Shown: piece by piece, positions 46,386 to 54,691 of the stretch | Layout of the letters: the number at the start of each line of letters is the position of its first letter | Numbering within the stretch: the stretch's first letter is position 1 | The notes under the pieces: generated by a model | Told to the model about the DNA's origin: nothing | Database searches by the model: none | What the model saw: the letters and a program-made list of their open reading frames with translations, nothing else | Source of the DNA: Acetobacter senegalensis | GTDB lineage: Bacteria; Pseudomonadota; Alphaproteobacteria; Acetobacterales; Acetobacteraceae | Assembly: GCF_001580995.1 (NCBI RefSeq) | Contig: NZ_LHZU01000129.1 | Location: 1-64,000, forward strand | Direction: 5' to 3' | Length of the DNA stretch: 64,000 bases | Position numbers and translations under genes: made by a program

Positions 46386-47170
46386 GTCGGCTCAGCGCCA
46401 TCCGGCATATCGCAAGATACAGACAATGGACATAACGCCCTTCTCCCATAGTGGAGGGCCAAATATCCTTTATGGGCAGTGTACCATCAGGATTATTGGC
46501 CCTGAGCCATATGGCCCGCAGCATTCCGAGACCCTGATAATCTCGAATATGTTATAAAATTTACATTATAATATAATATTTTCAACCCAAACTCTTTCCG
46601 AAAATTATCCATCTCATTACTATAAAAACCATATTATTTCTAAAATAACGTAATAAAAACATGTCACCCAAGCAACGTTAAAGGTGGGGCGCATCCTCTA
46701 ATATCCGGCAGAAAACCGCTATTTTCTGCCTCCATTCTTATCAACTTTCTCATTATTTATAACAGGGGGCACCCCATGCAAAAACCGGGAAAGGGTAGCT
46801 GTTTAATTTTTTAAACACAAACCCGTGATCACAGAATCGTTATTGATGACATTTTTGTCATTTTTCCTTTATAACCATTTCAAAACAATAAGTTACTTTT
46901 AATTCCTTCGCCAAAATCAGCGCTGCCTCTCTGCACGCTCGATTTTTCCCGATTTTTAAAATGAACGCCTTCAGACCCCGCTTGCCAAACTGTACAAGTA
47001 TTTCTTCTTCGTAATAAATGGTTATGCACCATATCTGGCCTTATGTTCCTGGCCACGCTGAGGCGCGCACCCAAGGATGCCGATCAACCATCCCCATCCG
47101 CAGGGAACCTCCTTCAGCCGGAGGGCTTCTAGAAGCATTACCCCCTTCTATGGACTAAGGACTGAAGAGT
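46386..47170. other. AT-rich 785-bp regulatory region between the porin gene and poxB
   Basis: No gene is supported here. The region 46540-46880 is strongly AT-rich. Three palindromes occur within 61 bp (46801-46861): GTTTAATTTTTTAAAC, GTGATCAC and ATGACATTTTTGTCAT. Both divergent promoters must lie in this gap. The poxB leader also holds small inverted repeats (CCTCC/GGAGG near 47110-47126 and TAGAAG/CTTCTA near 47130-47150). Confidence 0.5.
46801..46861. promoter_or_regulatory. Cluster of three palindromes upstream of poxB
   Basis: GTTTAA-TTTT-TTAAAC (46801-46816), GTGATCAC (46825-46832) and ATGACA-TTTT-TGTCAT (46846-46861) are perfect dyads. Two share the same 6-4-6 layout with a TTTT spacer. 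They are well placed to control poxB or the divergent porin gene. The regulator is unknown. Confidence 0.35.
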
Positions 47171-48907
47171 ATGGCGAAACCCAATGTTGCGGATATTCTG
47201 GTACAAACGCTCGAACAGGCTGGTGTCGACTCTATTTATGGCGTGGTGGGCGACAGCCTGAACGGCATTACGGACAGCCTGCTCAAACGCAAGACCATCC
47301 GCTGGGTCCATGTCCGGCATGAAGAAGTTGCCGCCTTTGCCGCTGCCGGCGCGGCGCATGTTACCGGCAAGCTGGCTGTTTGCGCAGGCTCATGCGGGCC
47401 GGGCAACCTGCATCTGATCAATGGACTGTATGATGCCCACCGCTCCCGCATGCCGGTTCTGGCCATTGCAGCCCAAATTCCCAGCCCGGAGATTGGATCG
47501 GGCTATTTTCAGGAAACCCGGCCAGAAGCCCTCTTCCGTGAATGCAGCCATTATTGTGAAACCATTTCCTCACCCGAGCAGGCCCCGCGCGTGGTTGAAG
47601 CCGCCATTCGCGCCGCAGTGGGTCAAAAAGGGGTAGCGGTAATTGCCATCCCGGGAGATGTGGCGCTGAAGGCGGCGGTTAATACCGTTATTTCCGAAAA
47701 AATAGCCCTGCTGCCTAAAGAGCCGGTTGTTGTTCCGCCAGAAGACGATCTGACCGCTTTGATAGATCTTCTGAAAAGCGGAAAGCGCATTACCATTCTG
47801 GCCGGGCGCGGCTGCGCTGGTGCCCATGCCGAACTCATCCGGCTGGCCGAGACCCTCAAGGCCCCCATTGTCCACGCCCTCGGTGGGAAGGAACATGTGG
47901 AATATGACAACCCGTACGATGTGGGCATGACAGGACTGATCGGGTTCTCCTCCGGTTATCATTCGCTGCTGGCCGCTGATGTCGTGCTGATGCTGGGCAC
48001 GGACTTCCCTTACCGCCAGTTCTATCCGGAAGACGCAAAGATCGCGCAGATTGATATTCGGCCCCAGCAGCTTGGCCGACGCTGCCCCCTCGCCCTTGGT
48101 CTGGTGGGGGATGTGAAACACACCTTGACCGCGCTGTTGCCTCGGCTGACGGCCCGCACCGACCGCACCCATCTGGATAAATGTCTGGAACTTTACAAAA
48201 AAGCACGTCAGGGACTGGATGATCTGGCAACTGGCGGCACCAAAAAACCCATCCACCCGCAATATCTCACCCGTCTGATCAATGAAACCGCAACACGTGA
48301 CGCCATTTTCACGGCAGATGTCGGCACCCCTACGGTGTGGGCTGCGCGCTATCTGAAAATGAATGGACAGCGACGGTTGATGGGGTCCTTTGTCCATGGG
48401 TCCATGGCCAACGCCCTACCGCAGGCCATTGGGGCACAGGTGGCGCAACCCAACCGTCAGATTATCAGCCTCTCAGGTGATGGTGGTTTTACCATGTTGA
48501 TGGGAGACCTTCTGACACTGGTTCAGGAAAAACTTCCGATTAAACTTATTATTTACAATAATGGCACTCTTGGCTTTGTGGCTATGGAAATGAAAGCGGC
48601 CGGATACCTGGAAACAGGCGTGTCCCTGCAGAACCCGGATTTTGCCGCCATGTGCCGTGCCATGGGCATTCATGCTGTGCGGGCAGAAACCCCCGCCGAA
48701 TTGCCCGCTGCTGTGGACAACATCCTCAACCACCCCGGCCCTGCCGTGCTGGATGCCGTCACCAACACGCAGGAACTGGCCATGCCACCCAAAATTGAAA
48801 AATCCCAGATTACCGGCTTCAGTCTTTACGCTCTCAAAGCCATCATGAACGGTCGGGGTGATGAGATTATTGATGTCGCCAAAACCAATATTCCATTTCT
48901 GCGGTAA
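47171..48907 (+). CDS. poxB: Pyruvate dehydrogenase (quinone), PoxB type
   Basis: PoxB is a thiamine-diphosphate and FAD enzyme that oxidises pyruvate to acetate and CO2, passing electrons to ubiquinone. At 578 residues it shows the ThDP N-terminal GVVGDSLNGITDSL and HVRHEEVAAFAAAG (catalytic Glu), SGDGGFTMLMGDLLTL with the following YNNGTLGF (the GDG...NN ThDP-Mg motif), and a C-terminal FSLYALKAIMNGRGDEII. The last stretch matches the membrane-activated tail of E. coli PoxB. This distinguishes it from pyruvate decarboxylase. It is an isolated gene with a very long 5' leader, in line with growth-phase control. The upstream SD is weak. Confidence 0.93.
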   Translation: MAKPNVADILVQTLEQAGVDSIYGVVGDSLNGITDSLLKRKTIRWVHVRHEEVAAFAAAGAAHVTGKLAVCAGSCGPGNLHLINGLYDAHRSRMPVLAIAAQIPSPEIGSGYFQETRPEALFRECSHYCETISSPEQAPRVVEAAIRAAVGQKGVAVIAIPGDVALKAAVNTVISEKIALLPKEPVVVPPEDDLTALIDLLKSGKRITILAGRGCAGAHAELIRLAETLKAPIVHALGGKEHVEYDNPYDVGMTGLIGFSSGYHSLLAADVVLMLGTDFPYRQFYPEDAKIAQIDIRPQQLGRRCPLALGLVGDVKHTLTALLPRLTARTDRTHLDKCLELYKKARQGLDDLATGGTKKPIHPQYLTRLINETATRDAIFTADVGTPTVWAARYLKMNGQRRLMGSFVHGSMANALPQAIGAQVAQPNRQIISLSGDGGFTMLMGDLLTLVQEKLPIKLIIYNNGTLGFVAMEMKAAGYLETGVSLQNPDFAAMCRAMGIHAVRAETPAELPAAVDNILNHPGPAVLDAVTNTQELAMPPKIEKSQITGFSLYALKAIMNGRGDEIIDVAKTNIPFLR

Positions 48908-48939
48908 CGGGTTTTAGCAATCAGCTTTTCTTAGACCAT

Positions 48940-48971
48940 GAGGGATATGCCCGCAGATCAGGCTATCCCTC
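48940..48971 (+). terminator. Hairpin after poxB
   Basis: GAGGGATA (48940-48947) pairs with TATCCCTC (48964-48971), and an inner GCC/GGC pairing extends it with one bulge. It begins 33 nt after the poxB stop. The T-tract is poor, so termination strength is uncertain. Confidence 0.55.
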
Positions 48972-49040
48972 CTCTCTCCGACACCTAGGGGAAAAACCGC
49001 AGGCAAGCGTGAAGCGTCCCGATAATGGAGCCTCTTCCTC

Positions 49041-49062
49041 TGCCACTGCCACTGCCACTGCC
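49041..49062. repeat. Hexamer tandem repeat TGCCAC, 3.7 copies
   Basis: A short perfect array of TGCCAC, 22 bp long, in the non-coding gap after poxB. It could vary in length by slippage. Confidence 0.8.
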
Positions 49063-49114
49063 TCCGGTTGGCGTCGCCCCTTGCCTGAATATGGGCATGG
49101 GTTGCGTCCTGACA

Positions 49115-49380
49115 TTAGATATCTACACGATACGCCTTTAGATCTGCACGATCATCTTTGGTTTTCAGGATGCTGACAACCTCAGCCTTCTTGCCATGCT
49201 TGGTTCGGAGAACACGCTCCACATCCTGCATGCGGTCTTTCGGCGCATTGAAGCGGACGTAATAAGCCCCCGTTTCAGCATGCACCGCATGTCTTCCACG
49301 CCTTTTCTGGCATCAAAAGATGTAATGCTGGCCCTGTAACGCACGGTCACAGAGCTGGTAACGGCAATATACCGCAAACA
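49115..49380 (-). pseudogene. Possible eroded or frameshifted small gene
   Basis: On the minus strand one frame reads YIAVTSSVTVRYRASITSFD then ARKGVEDMR (about 49290-49377). A second frame, which contains no ATG, continues as ETGAYYVRFNAPKDRM, then VERVLRTKHGKKAEVVSILK, and stops at 49115-49117. The second frame is more protein-like and could begin at a GTG at 49285 (56 codons). The switch suggests one gene broken by a frameshift near 49285. The family is not recognised, and a real short gene from the GTG is possible. Confidence 0.35.
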
Positions 49381-49406
49381 ACTGTTTTCATTGATTTTTT
49401 TGGAAA

Positions 49407-49480
49407 TGGAGCGGATGAGGGGAATCGAACCCCCGTATGCAGCTTGGGAAGCTGCCGTTCTACCATTGAACTACATCCGC
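49407..49480 (-). tRNA. tRNA-Gly (anticodon CCC)
   Basis: Read on the minus strand, a full cloverleaf is present. The acceptor stem GCGGATG pairs with CATCCGC; the D-arm is GTTC/GAAC; the anticodon stem GCAGC/GCTGC holds the loop TTCCCAA, with anticodon CCC; the T-arm has TTCGATT. The discriminator T is followed by an encoded CCA (49407-49409). The anticodon reads GGG codons for glycine. A T-run follows downstream on the minus strand (49391-49400). Confidence 0.95.
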
Positions 49481-49545
49481 GTTCTGTGGCGCGCACTATA
49501 GCGATGCGCAGTGCCTCTGACAATCCGGTTTTTGATCTGCCAGAT

Positions 49546-50934
49546 CTATTCGGCTTCCATTTCCGCACTGATCAGGTCTGACAGGTGCCCAATCTCGCGC
49601 AGGGCAAGCCCTTCTGGTGGTTTGCTGCGCGCACTACCGCGCGCAATACGGCGGGGCAGCACGGCACGATCAAACCCCAATTTGGCGGCTTCCTTCAGGC
49701 GCGCATCTGCCTGCGCCACCTGCCGGATTTCTCCTGACAATCCCACTTCACCAAAATAGACTTCACCAGAACTGGTAGGTACACCGCTGGCTGCGGAAAT
49801 CAGGGCTGCCGCCACGGCAAGATCTGCCGCTGGCTCCGCTACTTTCAGGCCCCCAGCCACATTCAGATAGACATCCATGCCGGAGAGTTTCAGGCCACAG
49901 CGTGTTTCCAGCACGGCCAGCAGCATGTTCAGCCTGCCGCTATCCCACCCCACCACGGCCCGGCGGGGCGCGCCATCTCCACTTTTGGGAGAAAGCAGCG
50001 CCTGTACTTCAAGCAGTACGGGGCGCGTGCCCTCCAACCCGGCAAAAACGGCAGACCCGGCAATATTGCCGCGCCGCTCAGCCAGGAACAGGGCGGAAGG
50101 ATTGCTCACTTCCTCCAGCCCTCTGTCCGTCATGGCAAACACGCCAATTTCATCCGTTGCGCCAAAACGGTTCTTCGCGGCGCGCAGAATACGGAACTGG
50201 TGTCCTCGGTCGCCTTCAAAATACATGACGGCATCCACCATGTGCTCCAGCACACGCGGGCCCGCCAACGCGCCTTCCTTGGTAACATGCCCGACCAGTA
50301 TCAGGCTGAAGCCGCGGCGCTTGGCCAGACGGATGAGTTCAAACGCACAGGCCCGCACCTGAGAAACAGTGCCGGGGGCACTTTCCACCGTTTCAAGCCA
50401 CATGGTCTGAATGGAATCGATTACCACCGCCCGCACATCAGGCTCGGCTTCCAAAGTGGCCACAATATCCATCACATTGATGGACGCTGCCAAATCCAGC
50501 GTGGCGGTGCCAACGCCAAGACGCAGAGCACGCAGGCGAATCTGATCGACCGCTTCTTCGCCTGAAATATAGAGAACACGCTCGCCCTTGCCCGCCAAAC
50601 GACACGCCGCCTGAAGCAGCAGCGTGGACTTGCCGATACCGGGGTCCCCCCCCACCAGCACGACCGAAGCCGGGACCAGTCCGCCCCCCAGCACGCGGTC
50701 AAGTTCCACAATACCGGTCTGGGTACGGGGCGGAGGGGCAGCCATGCCCTCCAACCCTTCAAGCTTCACCCGGCGCCCCTTGCCAGCCGCACGGGGGGAG
50801 GACGCCGCCAGAGGTTCAGCAGTTTCCTCCACCAGCGTGTTCCATTCTCCACACGCTTCGCACTGGCCGATCCATTTGGGATACACCGCCCCACAGGCCC
50901 GGCAGACAAACTGGCGGGACGGTTTTTTAGCCAC
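49546..50934 (-). CDS. radA: DNA repair protein RadA
   Basis: RadA (Sms) is a RecA-like ATPase that promotes branch migration during recombinational repair. The 462-residue protein has the N-terminal four-cysteine zinc finger (CRACGAVYPKWIGQCEACGEW), Walker A GGDPGIGKST, the RadA-specific KNRFGATDEIGVF, and a C-terminal Lon-protease-like domain with VYLNVAGGLKVAEPAADLA. All hallmark motifs are present. It is a single gene on its strand and sits between tRNA-Gly and ugd. The ATG start is clear (MAKKPSRQFVCRACG). Confidence 0.96.
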   Translation of the reverse strand: MAKKPSRQFVCRACGAVYPKWIGQCEACGEWNTLVEETAEPLAASSPRAAGKGRRVKLEGLEGMAAPPPRTQTGIVELDRVLGGGLVPASVVLVGGDPGIGKSTLLLQAACRLAGKGERVLYISGEEAVDQIRLRALRLGVGTATLDLAASINVMDIVATLEAEPDVRAVVIDSIQTMWLETVESAPGTVSQVRACAFELIRLAKRRGFSLILVGHVTKEGALAGPRVLEHMVDAVMYFEGDRGHQFRILRAAKNRFGATDEIGVFAMTDRGLEEVSNPSALFLAERRGNIAGSAVFAGLEGTRPVLLEVQALLSPKSGDGAPRRAVVGWDSGRLNMLLAVLETRCGLKLSGMDVYLNVAGGLKVAEPAADLAVAAALISAASGVPTSSGEVYFGEVGLSGEIRQVAQADARLKEAAKLGFDRAVLPRRIARGSARSKPPEGLALREIGHLSDLISAEMEAE

Positions 50935-50988
50935 GATGTTCTATCCCTGTTCTCATTCTGAATGATGTAAGGCTAAAACATCCAAGGC

Positions 50989-52314
50989 TCAAGGGCGACC
51001 AACAGACTCGTAGGTCAGGCCCGCCGCCCGCATGGCGGCCGGATCAAAAATGTTGCGCAGATCAACAATCACACCATTGCGCATCCGCTTGGCCAGTTCT
51101 GCCGGAGAGAGCGCGCGGAACATGTTCCATTCCGTCAGCACCACCAGCACATCGGCCCCTTCTGCTACTTCCAGCGCATCGACGCAGTACACCACATCCT
51201 GCGGCAGAAGCGGCTTGGCAGCAGCCATGCCAACGGGATCATACGCGCGGATCGTCGCGCCCGCTTCTGCCAGACGATGCAGAATCGGGATGGAGGCAGA
51301 TTCGCGCATGTCATCTGTCTCGGGTTTGAAAGTCAGCCCCAGCACGCCAACCGTCTTGCCTGCAACAGACCCACCACAGGCAGCCGCAATACGCCCGGCC
51401 ATACCTGCCTTACGGGCTTCATTCACCTGTACTGTGGTTTCTACCAAGCGGCATGCACTATGCGCTTCCTGAGCAATGCGTGAAAGCGCCAGCGTATCCT
51501 TGGGGAAGCAGGAGCCACCATACCCCGGACCGGGCTGCAGAAAATCCCGGCCAATACGCTTATCCATGCCCATGCCCCGGGCAAGATCATGCACATTCGC
51601 ACCCAGTTTTTCGCACAGATCGGCCATTTCATTGATGAAGGAAATCTTCATGGCAAGGAAGGAATTGGACGCGTATTTGGTCAGTTCCGCTGTTTCCAGC
51701 CCGGTGAACAACAACGGCGCTTCAACCACGGACAACGGACGATAGACCTGCCGCAGCACACCTTCCGCACGGCTGGCCCGTTCCGGCAGACGCTGGTCCA
51801 GACCGATAATCACGCGGTCAGGCCGCATGAAGTCTCCAATGGCGCTGCCTTCACGCAGAAATTCCGGGTTGGACGCCACATCAAAGTCAGCATCAGGCCG
51901 TGTCTGGCGAATAATCTCCGCAATCCGGCGGCTGGTGCCCACGGGCACGGTGGATTTGGTGACAATCACGGCATAACCGGTCAGGGCTTCCGCAATCTGG
52001 CGGGCAGCTGCGTGCACATATTGAAGGTCTGCAGCGCCGTCACCATTCCGAGGGGGCGTGCCAACCGCAATGAACACTGCTTCCGCGCCAGTTACGGCCT
52101 GCGCAATATCATCACCGAAGGTCAGACGACCGGCCTGGCTGTTAGACGCCACAAGAGCATCCAGGCCGGGTTCATAAATCGGAATACGGCCATCCCTCAG
52201 GGCAGACAGTCGCTCCGGGTTGGTTTCAACAATGGAAACATTGATGCCGAATTCGGCAAAACACGCCCCGGATACAAGCCCAACATATCCGCCGCCGATC
52301 ATGGCTATGCGCAC
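50989..52314 (-). CDS. ugd: UDP-glucose 6-dehydrogenase
   Basis: Ugd oxidises UDP-glucose to UDP-glucuronate, a precursor of surface polysaccharides and lipid modifications. The NAD-binding N-terminus is IAMIGGGYVGLVSGACFAE; the central SRRIAEIIRQTRPDAD and FDVASNPEFLREGSA are typical; the catalytic cysteine lies in GGSCFPKDTLAL. The start is a GTG at 52314, with a strong GGAGGA six bases upstream, giving 441 residues; a longer reading from 52353 has no ribosome binding site. It is divergent from mlaE. The role fits with the glf and glycosyltransferase block, though no direct linkage is seen. Confidence 0.94.
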   Translation of the reverse strand: MRIAMIGGGYVGLVSGACFAEFGINVSIVETNPERLSALRDGRIPIYEPGLDALVASNSQAGRLTFGDDIAQAVTGAEAVFIAVGTPPRNGDGAADLQYVHAAARQIAEALTGYAVIVTKSTVPVGTSRRIAEIIRQTRPDADFDVASNPEFLREGSAIGDFMRPDRVIIGLDQRLPERASRAEGVLRQVYRPLSVVEAPLLFTGLETAELTKYASNSFLAMKISFINEMADLCEKLGANVHDLARGMGMDKRIGRDFLQPGPGYGGSCFPKDTLALSRIAQEAHSACRLVETTVQVNEARKAGMAGRIAAACGGSVAGKTVGVLGLTFKPETDDMRESASIPILHRLAEAGATIRAYDPVGMAAAKPLLPQDVVYCVDALEVAEGADVLVVLTEWNMFRALSPAELAKRMRNGVIVDLRNIFDPAAMRAAGLTYESVGRP

Positions 52315-52600
52315 TTTCTGTCCTCCGCCTTCTCGCTTCTGCCCTCCCCTCATCCATCAGCGGAATGAGAGGGAAGACATATTTCTGTGCCACACCAATG
52401 CCCTCCCTCGCCGCGCCCTGCAATGGGGCAGCCGTGCAACGGGCCTGTTTTGCGGATGGTTTATGCTGCTCTTTCCGCGTCAAATGGATAGGGAGCCAGC
52501 GCAAAGACAGACTTCAGGCTTTGACGCGCCCCCCATAGTCGGGCTACGGCAGCTAGAACGTGTTTTGACACTCGCCTGCTGGAGCGGACAACCAAAACGG

Positions 52601-53386
52601 ATGAATATGGTGCTCACTCTCGTGGCCGGACTGGGTCGCGGTACCCTTGCCTTGATACGGGCCGCGGGGTCTCTGGCTCTGTTCGCGCTTGAAGGGCTTT
52701 CCCACATTGTGCGCCCTCCCTTTTATGGGCGCGTCTTTTTGGGGGCCTTTCTGGAAACCGGGTTTTTCTCCCTTCCCGTCGTGGCTTTGACCGCCCTTTT
52801 CTCTGGTGGGGTGATTGCCCTGCAATCCTATACGGGGTTTGCGCAGTACCATGTGCAAAGCGCCATTGCCGGAATTGTGGTGCTGGCCGTAACCCGTGAA
52901 CTCGGCCCCGTTCTGGCGGGCCTGATGGTAGCGGGCCGCGTAGGTGCCGCCATGGCAGCACAGATTGGCACCATGCGCGTCACAGACCAGATTGACGCCC
53001 TGACCACCCTTTCCACCAACCCCATGAAGTATCTGGTAGCGCCACGCCTGCTGGCGGGCCTGATTGCCCTGCCTCTGCTGGTGCTGGTGGCGGATGTTCT
53101 GGGGGTTGCTGGCGGTTTTACCGTATGTGTCATGAAGCTGGGCTTCTCCCCCAACGCCTATATCACCTCTACCCTGAACTCCCTGAAGGCCATTGATGTC
53201 ACGGTCGGGCTGGTCAAGGCCGCATTGTTCGGGTTCCTGATTGCGCTGATGGGCTGTTACTACGGCTACAACAGCAAGGGTGGCGCAGAAGGCGTTGGCT
53301 CCGCCACAACAGCGGCGGTGGTTGTGGCCTCCATTCTGTTGCTGGCCTTTGATTACCTCCTGACAGATCTGTTTTTCTCACAATGA
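52601..53386 (+). CDS. mlaE: Phospholipid ABC transporter permease MlaE
   Basis: MlaE is the membrane subunit of the Mla ABC transporter, which moves phospholipids between membranes to keep outer-membrane lipid asymmetry. The 261-residue protein shows the MlaE/DUF140 family core: TRELGPVLAGLMVAGRVGAA, AAQIGTMRVTDQIDAL and MKYLVAPRLLAGLIALPLL, with about five to six hydrophobic segments. The ATG at 52601 is chosen from family length; an open frame extends upstream to 52220 without similarity. The end overlaps mlaF by 4 nt (ATGA). The MCE subunit (mlaD) and mlaB/C are not in this window. Confidence 0.93.
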   Translation: MNMVLTLVAGLGRGTLALIRAAGSLALFALEGLSHIVRPPFYGRVFLGAFLETGFFSLPVVALTALFSGGVIALQSYTGFAQYHVQSAIAGIVVLAVTRELGPVLAGLMVAGRVGAAMAAQIGTMRVTDQIDALTTLSTNPMKYLVAPRLLAGLIALPLLVLVADVLGVAGGFTVCVMKLGFSPNAYITSTLNSLKAIDVTVGLVKAALFGFLIALMGCYYGYNSKGGAEGVGSATTAAVVVASILLLAFDYLLTDLFFSQ

Positions 53387-54159
53387 GCACGCCTCTCCCC
53401 AAGATCCGCATCCGCGATCTGCACAAATCCTTCGGCACCAAAAAAGTGCTGGATGGCGTTAATCTGGATGTTGCGCAGGGCACATCGTTCGTCATCATCG
53501 GCGGGTCTGGCAGCGGAAAATCCGTGCTGCTGCGCTGCATTCTGGGCCTGATCATCCCCGATTCCGGCAGTATCGAAATTGATGGCGAAAACATTCTCAC
53601 CGCCACAGACAAACGCCGTGAGGCCCTGCGCGGTGAAATTGGCATGCTGTTCCAGAACGCGGCCCTGTTTGACAGTCTGCCCGTGTGGGAGAACGTGACC
53701 TTCGGCCTGCTGGCCCGCAAGCGGCTGAAGCGCCCGCAGGCACGTGAACACGCCGGGTCCATTCTGGCGCAGGTGGGGCTGGACCCATCCGTGGGCGATC
53801 TTTACCCCTCCGAACTTTCGGGCGGGATGCAGAAGCGCGTGGGGCTTGCCCGCGCCATTGCCGCAACGCCGGACATTCTGTTCTTTGATGAACCCACCAC
53901 CGGGCTGGACCCGATCATGGGGGCGGTAATTGATGGCCTGATTGTGGATTGCGTGAAAAAACTGGGCTCCACCGCCATTGCCATCACGCATGATATGGCG
54001 TCTGCCCAACGTATCGGGGATGAAGCCGCCATGCTCTACAAGGGGCAGTTGATCTGGCAGGGGCCGGCCTCGTCCCTCATGCACAGCGGCAACGCCATGG
54101 TGGACCAGTTTACCCATGGTCGCCGGGAAGGCCCCATCACCATGGAATTGCGCAAATAA
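53383..54159 (+). CDS. mlaF: Phospholipid ABC transporter ATP-binding protein MlaF
   Basis: ATPase of the Mla transporter, partner of MlaE. At 258 residues it has Walker A GGSGSGKSVLL, the Q-loop region MLFQNAALFDSL, the ABC signature LSGGMQKRVGLARA, Walker B ILFFDEPTTGLDP and the switch His in ITHDM. It overlaps mlaE by 4 nt, so both are translated together. The small lipoprotein gene downstream (54294) is on the same strand, with 134 bp between, and may be in the same transcript. Confidence 0.95.
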   Translation: MSTPLPKIRIRDLHKSFGTKKVLDGVNLDVAQGTSFVIIGGSGSGKSVLLRCILGLIIPDSGSIEIDGENILTATDKRREALRGEIGMLFQNAALFDSLPVWENVTFGLLARKRLKRPQAREHAGSILAQVGLDPSVGDLYPSELSGGMQKRVGLARAIAATPDILFFDEPTTGLDPIMGAVIDGLIVDCVKKLGSTAIAITHDMASAQRIGDEAAMLYKGQLIWQGPASSLMHSGNAMVDQFTHGRREGPITMELRK

Positions 54160-54293
54160 AGGCCACCACCACGCTCCTGCTGGCCCTCTCACACGGGCCG
54201 CTACATTTTCTTTCGCTTTTTTGCCGCGCGTGCTTGCCCGCCTTCCTTGCGAATGAGATAGAAGCAGGAACAGATCCTTTCAGGAAAGAGACC

Positions 54294-54437
54294 ATGAAAC
54301 ACGCGGTTATGATGCTGGTATGTGCTTTTGCGCTCTCAGCCTGTGGCATGTTCAAAAGCGAACCCAAGCACCTGACCACTCCCGCTCAGTGGGAAAAATA
54401 CGGCTATCACGACCACCTGCACAGCGACCATAAATAA
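54294..54437 (+). CDS. Small lipoprotein
   Basis: Very short lipoprotein of 47 residues. The signal peptide HAVMMLVCAFALSACG carries a lipobox (LSAC), giving a lipid-modified mature peptide of about 30 residues, rich in His, Lys and Asp (KYGYHDHLHSDHK). AGGAAAGAG precedes the ATG at a good distance. No family is recognised. The His-rich tail could bind metal. A small outer-membrane entericidin-like or envelope lipoprotein is likely, but the role is unproven. Confidence 0.8.
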   Translation: MKHAVMMLVCAFALSACGMFKSEPKHLTTPAQWEKYGYHDHLHSDHK

Positions 54438-54691
54438 GGCCGCTGGATAACAGCGTCTTCCTGCTTCTGTTTTTCTGGCCCCTTCCATAATCCGGCTCTT
54501 CCAGTCGCCGGAGAAGAAGGAAAAATAGGAAAAACGGTCTCCTCCTGCTGATCATTCCGCGCTCTTCCGGCGTTGATTGTCATTTAGTCCGTAGCGTTCG
54601 CCGGTCTTTTCCCCCTATCAGAGCGCAACCTCCCTGTTAGCTGTCACGTTTGGCTGGGAGTAGTGTTTCTGGCGGGGTGTAGAGAAGACTG

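Larger units (their letters stand above)
48908..49406. other. Gap between poxB and tRNA-Gly with a possible eroded gene
   Basis: This 499-bp gap holds the poxB hairpin (48940-48971), a short tandem repeat (49041-49062) and a minus-strand frame (49115-49380) that reads like a frame-broken small gene. No complete gene is supported. Confidence 0.5.

Noticed and set aside
47171-48907. Pyruvate decarboxylase (Pdc) instead of PoxB
   Set aside because: The C-terminal membrane-activation tail and the ThDP region are of the PoxB type, and the N-terminus differs from Acetobacter Pdc.
49347-49568. A minus-strand open frame across the tRNA-Gly gene
   Set aside because: Its peptide (GCSSMVERQLPKLHTGVRFP) is the typical false product of reading through a tRNA gene.
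52220-52600. An extended N-terminus for mlaE starting at 52220
   Set aside because: The extension overlaps the start of the divergent ugd gene and its sequence is not MlaE-like; family length fits a start at 52601.
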